Shown here piece after piece: positions 63,091 through 64,000 of a stretch of 64,000 nt of DNA. Positions within the stretch are counted from its first letter, which is position 1. Each line of letters opens with the position of its first letter. Both the position numbers and the translations under genes were made by a program. This stretch comes from Candidatus Geothermocultor quzhuomuensis. GTDB taxonomy: Bacteria > Actinomycetota > Aquicultoria > Geothermocultorales > Geothermocultoraceae. The notes under the pieces were generated by a model that saw nothing but the letters and a program-made list of their open reading frames with translations, made no database searches and was not told the DNA's origin. Where the stretch lies: contig JACVJC010000004.1 of assembly GCA_015711795.1 (NCBI GenBank), positions 1 through 64,000 on the forward strand, given 5' to 3'.

Positions 63091-64000
63091 TTAATCTCCC
63101 AAACTTAAAAATTTTAAGATGCCCTGAGCTATCCCTTGCGCAATCTTCCTCTGAAAATCAGGTTGATTTAATAATCTGTCCTCTTCAGGATTGGTTAAAA
63201 AGCCAACTTCTACTAAAATAACAGGCACCCTTGACCAATTAAAGCCTGAAAGGTCGGAACGAGCAACTAATCCATTATCTTTTAAACCAGTAGACTTAAC
63301 TAACTCACTTTGAACAAGTTTAGCTGCCTTAAAGCTCGCCTGATAAAACAATTCAGTCCATTTGTTTCTAGCTGGATATAAAGTTGAGGCACCTCTTTGA
63401 GATGAATTAAGGCTACCGTCAGCATGTATCCTCACAAAGATTTGAACTCTATGTTTATTTGCTATGGCGGCTCTTTGAACATTGCTCAAATTGACATTAT
63501 CAGAAGTTCTAGTCATCACTACCTTAACCTTTTCCCTTTCTAAAACCTCCTTTAGCTTTAAAGCGATTTCCAAATTCACTTGAGATTCAGGTTTTTTAGT
63601 TAAAACTCCTTTCGTTCCCCCTCGGCATTTTTCTTTCATAACAGGGGAACCTGGACCTATTGGTTCAAGTTCCAAATTAGCCTTTCTTTGATGACCGGGG
63701 TCTAAGCAAACAACATATGAGCTTTTCTTTTCTCTAATTTTTTCCTTTCTTACCTTCTCAAAAACCATTTTCTCATTGGAAGTATCACTATCAGGAATGG
63801 TGACGCTAGCTCTAACTTTAATCTCGCTTTCTTCCCCAATTATCCAAACTACCCATCCCTCTTTAACTAACTCACCTGAAGAAGGCATCTGCCAAACAAT
63901 TAAATGACTCTCCCGCCCCAAGTTTTCTTCCCACTTGAGCTTTAAATTAAGGTCTTTACAAATAATTTGAGCTTCATTTAATGTCTTACCTAACAAATTA
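63091..64000 (-). CDS. N-acetylmuramoyl-L-alanine amidase with PASTA domain, 5' end cut
   Basis: At least 302 residues are visible, and the frame stays open at the right edge, so the N-terminus is missing. The first residues (NLLGKTLNEAQIICKDLNLK) look like a PASTA repeat, part of a possibly longer array. The Amidase_3 domain shows VVCLDPGHQ (zinc His), NLEIALKLKEVLE (Glu), FVRIHADGS (zinc His) and VILVEVGFLTNPEED (catalytic Glu). It cleaves the amide between muramic acid and the stem peptide. A signal peptide would lie beyond the window. Upstream of tilS in the same direction, 113 bases away. Confidence 0.87.
   Translation of the reverse strand, partial: NLLGKTLNEAQIICKDLNLKLKWEENLGRESHLIVWQMPSSGELVKEGWVVWIIGEESEIKVRASVTIPDSDTSNEKMVFEKVRKEKIREKKSSYVVCLDPGHQRKANLELEPIGPGSPVMKEKCRGGTKGVLTKKPESQVNLEIALKLKEVLEREKVKVVMTRTSDNVNLSNVQRAAIANKHRVQIFVRIHADGSLNSSQRGASTLYPARNKWTELFYQASFKAAKLVQSELVKSTGLKDNGLVARSDLSGFNWSRVPVILVEVGFLTNPEEDRLLNQPDFQRKIAQGIAQGILKFLSLGD

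Overview
The window is AT-rich bacterial DNA, almost wholly coding, and dominated by a large surface-glycan locus. Most genes are on the minus strand and read right to left in long runs with gaps of a few bases or short overlaps. Many start codons are GTG or TTG behind good Shine-Dalgarno motifs. The run tilS-hpt-ftsH-folE at the right edge is an order I associate with Actinomycetota, and a decaprenyl-phosphate phosphoribosyltransferase relative is also present. A deep-branching, low-GC, probably anaerobic actinomycete-like lineage is my best guess, but this is inference. Firmicutes-like or candidate-phylum relatives are possible. No rRNA, tRNA or CRISPR was recognised.

Layout, left to right. 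1-455: edge region with two leftward promoter-like repeats and a broken S23/IVS four-helix-bundle gene. 456-3098: NHL-propeller protein, TPR protein and a six-heme membrane cytochrome c. 3260-12115: an O-antigen-ligase/polymerase with TPRs, a WbaP-type initiating transferase, a complete four-gene ADP-heptose pathway (split HldE, GmhB, GmhA), a GT9 heptosyltransferase and a GT4 transferase. 12405-18475: polysaccharide deacetylase, FemAB/GNAT-like protein, DegT-type aminotransferase, a large GT-B-like protein and a GT2. 18606-26529: IMPase, 2-hydroxyacid dehydrogenase, SIS isomerase, Gfo/Idh dehydrogenase, methyltransferase, KdsB-like CMP-transferase, NodU-type carbamoyltransferase and HpcH/HpaI aldolase. 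26625-35314: polytopic membrane protein, second large transferase-like protein, DUF4910-type aminopeptidase, formyltransferase-like protein, GNAT, HisF, HisH and a WbpG/PseA-type amidotransferase. 35520-38058: MsbA-like ABC exporter and a winged-helix regulator with a clear promoter and overlapping palindrome. 38060-38480: remains of a transposase. 38581-46030: methyltransferases, second initiating sugar transferase, AsnB, GT2, epimerase and GalU. 46133-49535 (plus strand): GT-C-like membrane protein, decaprenyl-phosphate phosphoribosyltransferase family protein and DUF362 protein. 49529-53044: complete dTDP-rhamnose set. 53189-54481: hemL. 54639-64000: two tandem O-antigen-ligase/TPR proteins downstream of folE, ftsH, hpt and tilS, and a PASTA-amidase cut by the window edge.

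Taken together the locus can supply dTDP-rhamnose, UDP-glucose and derivatives, ADP-heptose and probably two unusual sugars. One is a CMP-activated 3-deoxy-ulosonate made through a pyruvate aldolase, and carbamoylated. The other is an amidated or otherwise N-modified aminosugar made by the WbpG/HisH/HisF module. Two phosphoglycosyl transferases could start two glycans. The ABC protein could flip lipid-linked units and three ligase/polymerase proteins could attach or polymerise them. The aldolase/CMP-sugar block and the amidotransferase/formyltransferase-like block are the best candidates for undescribed chemistry.
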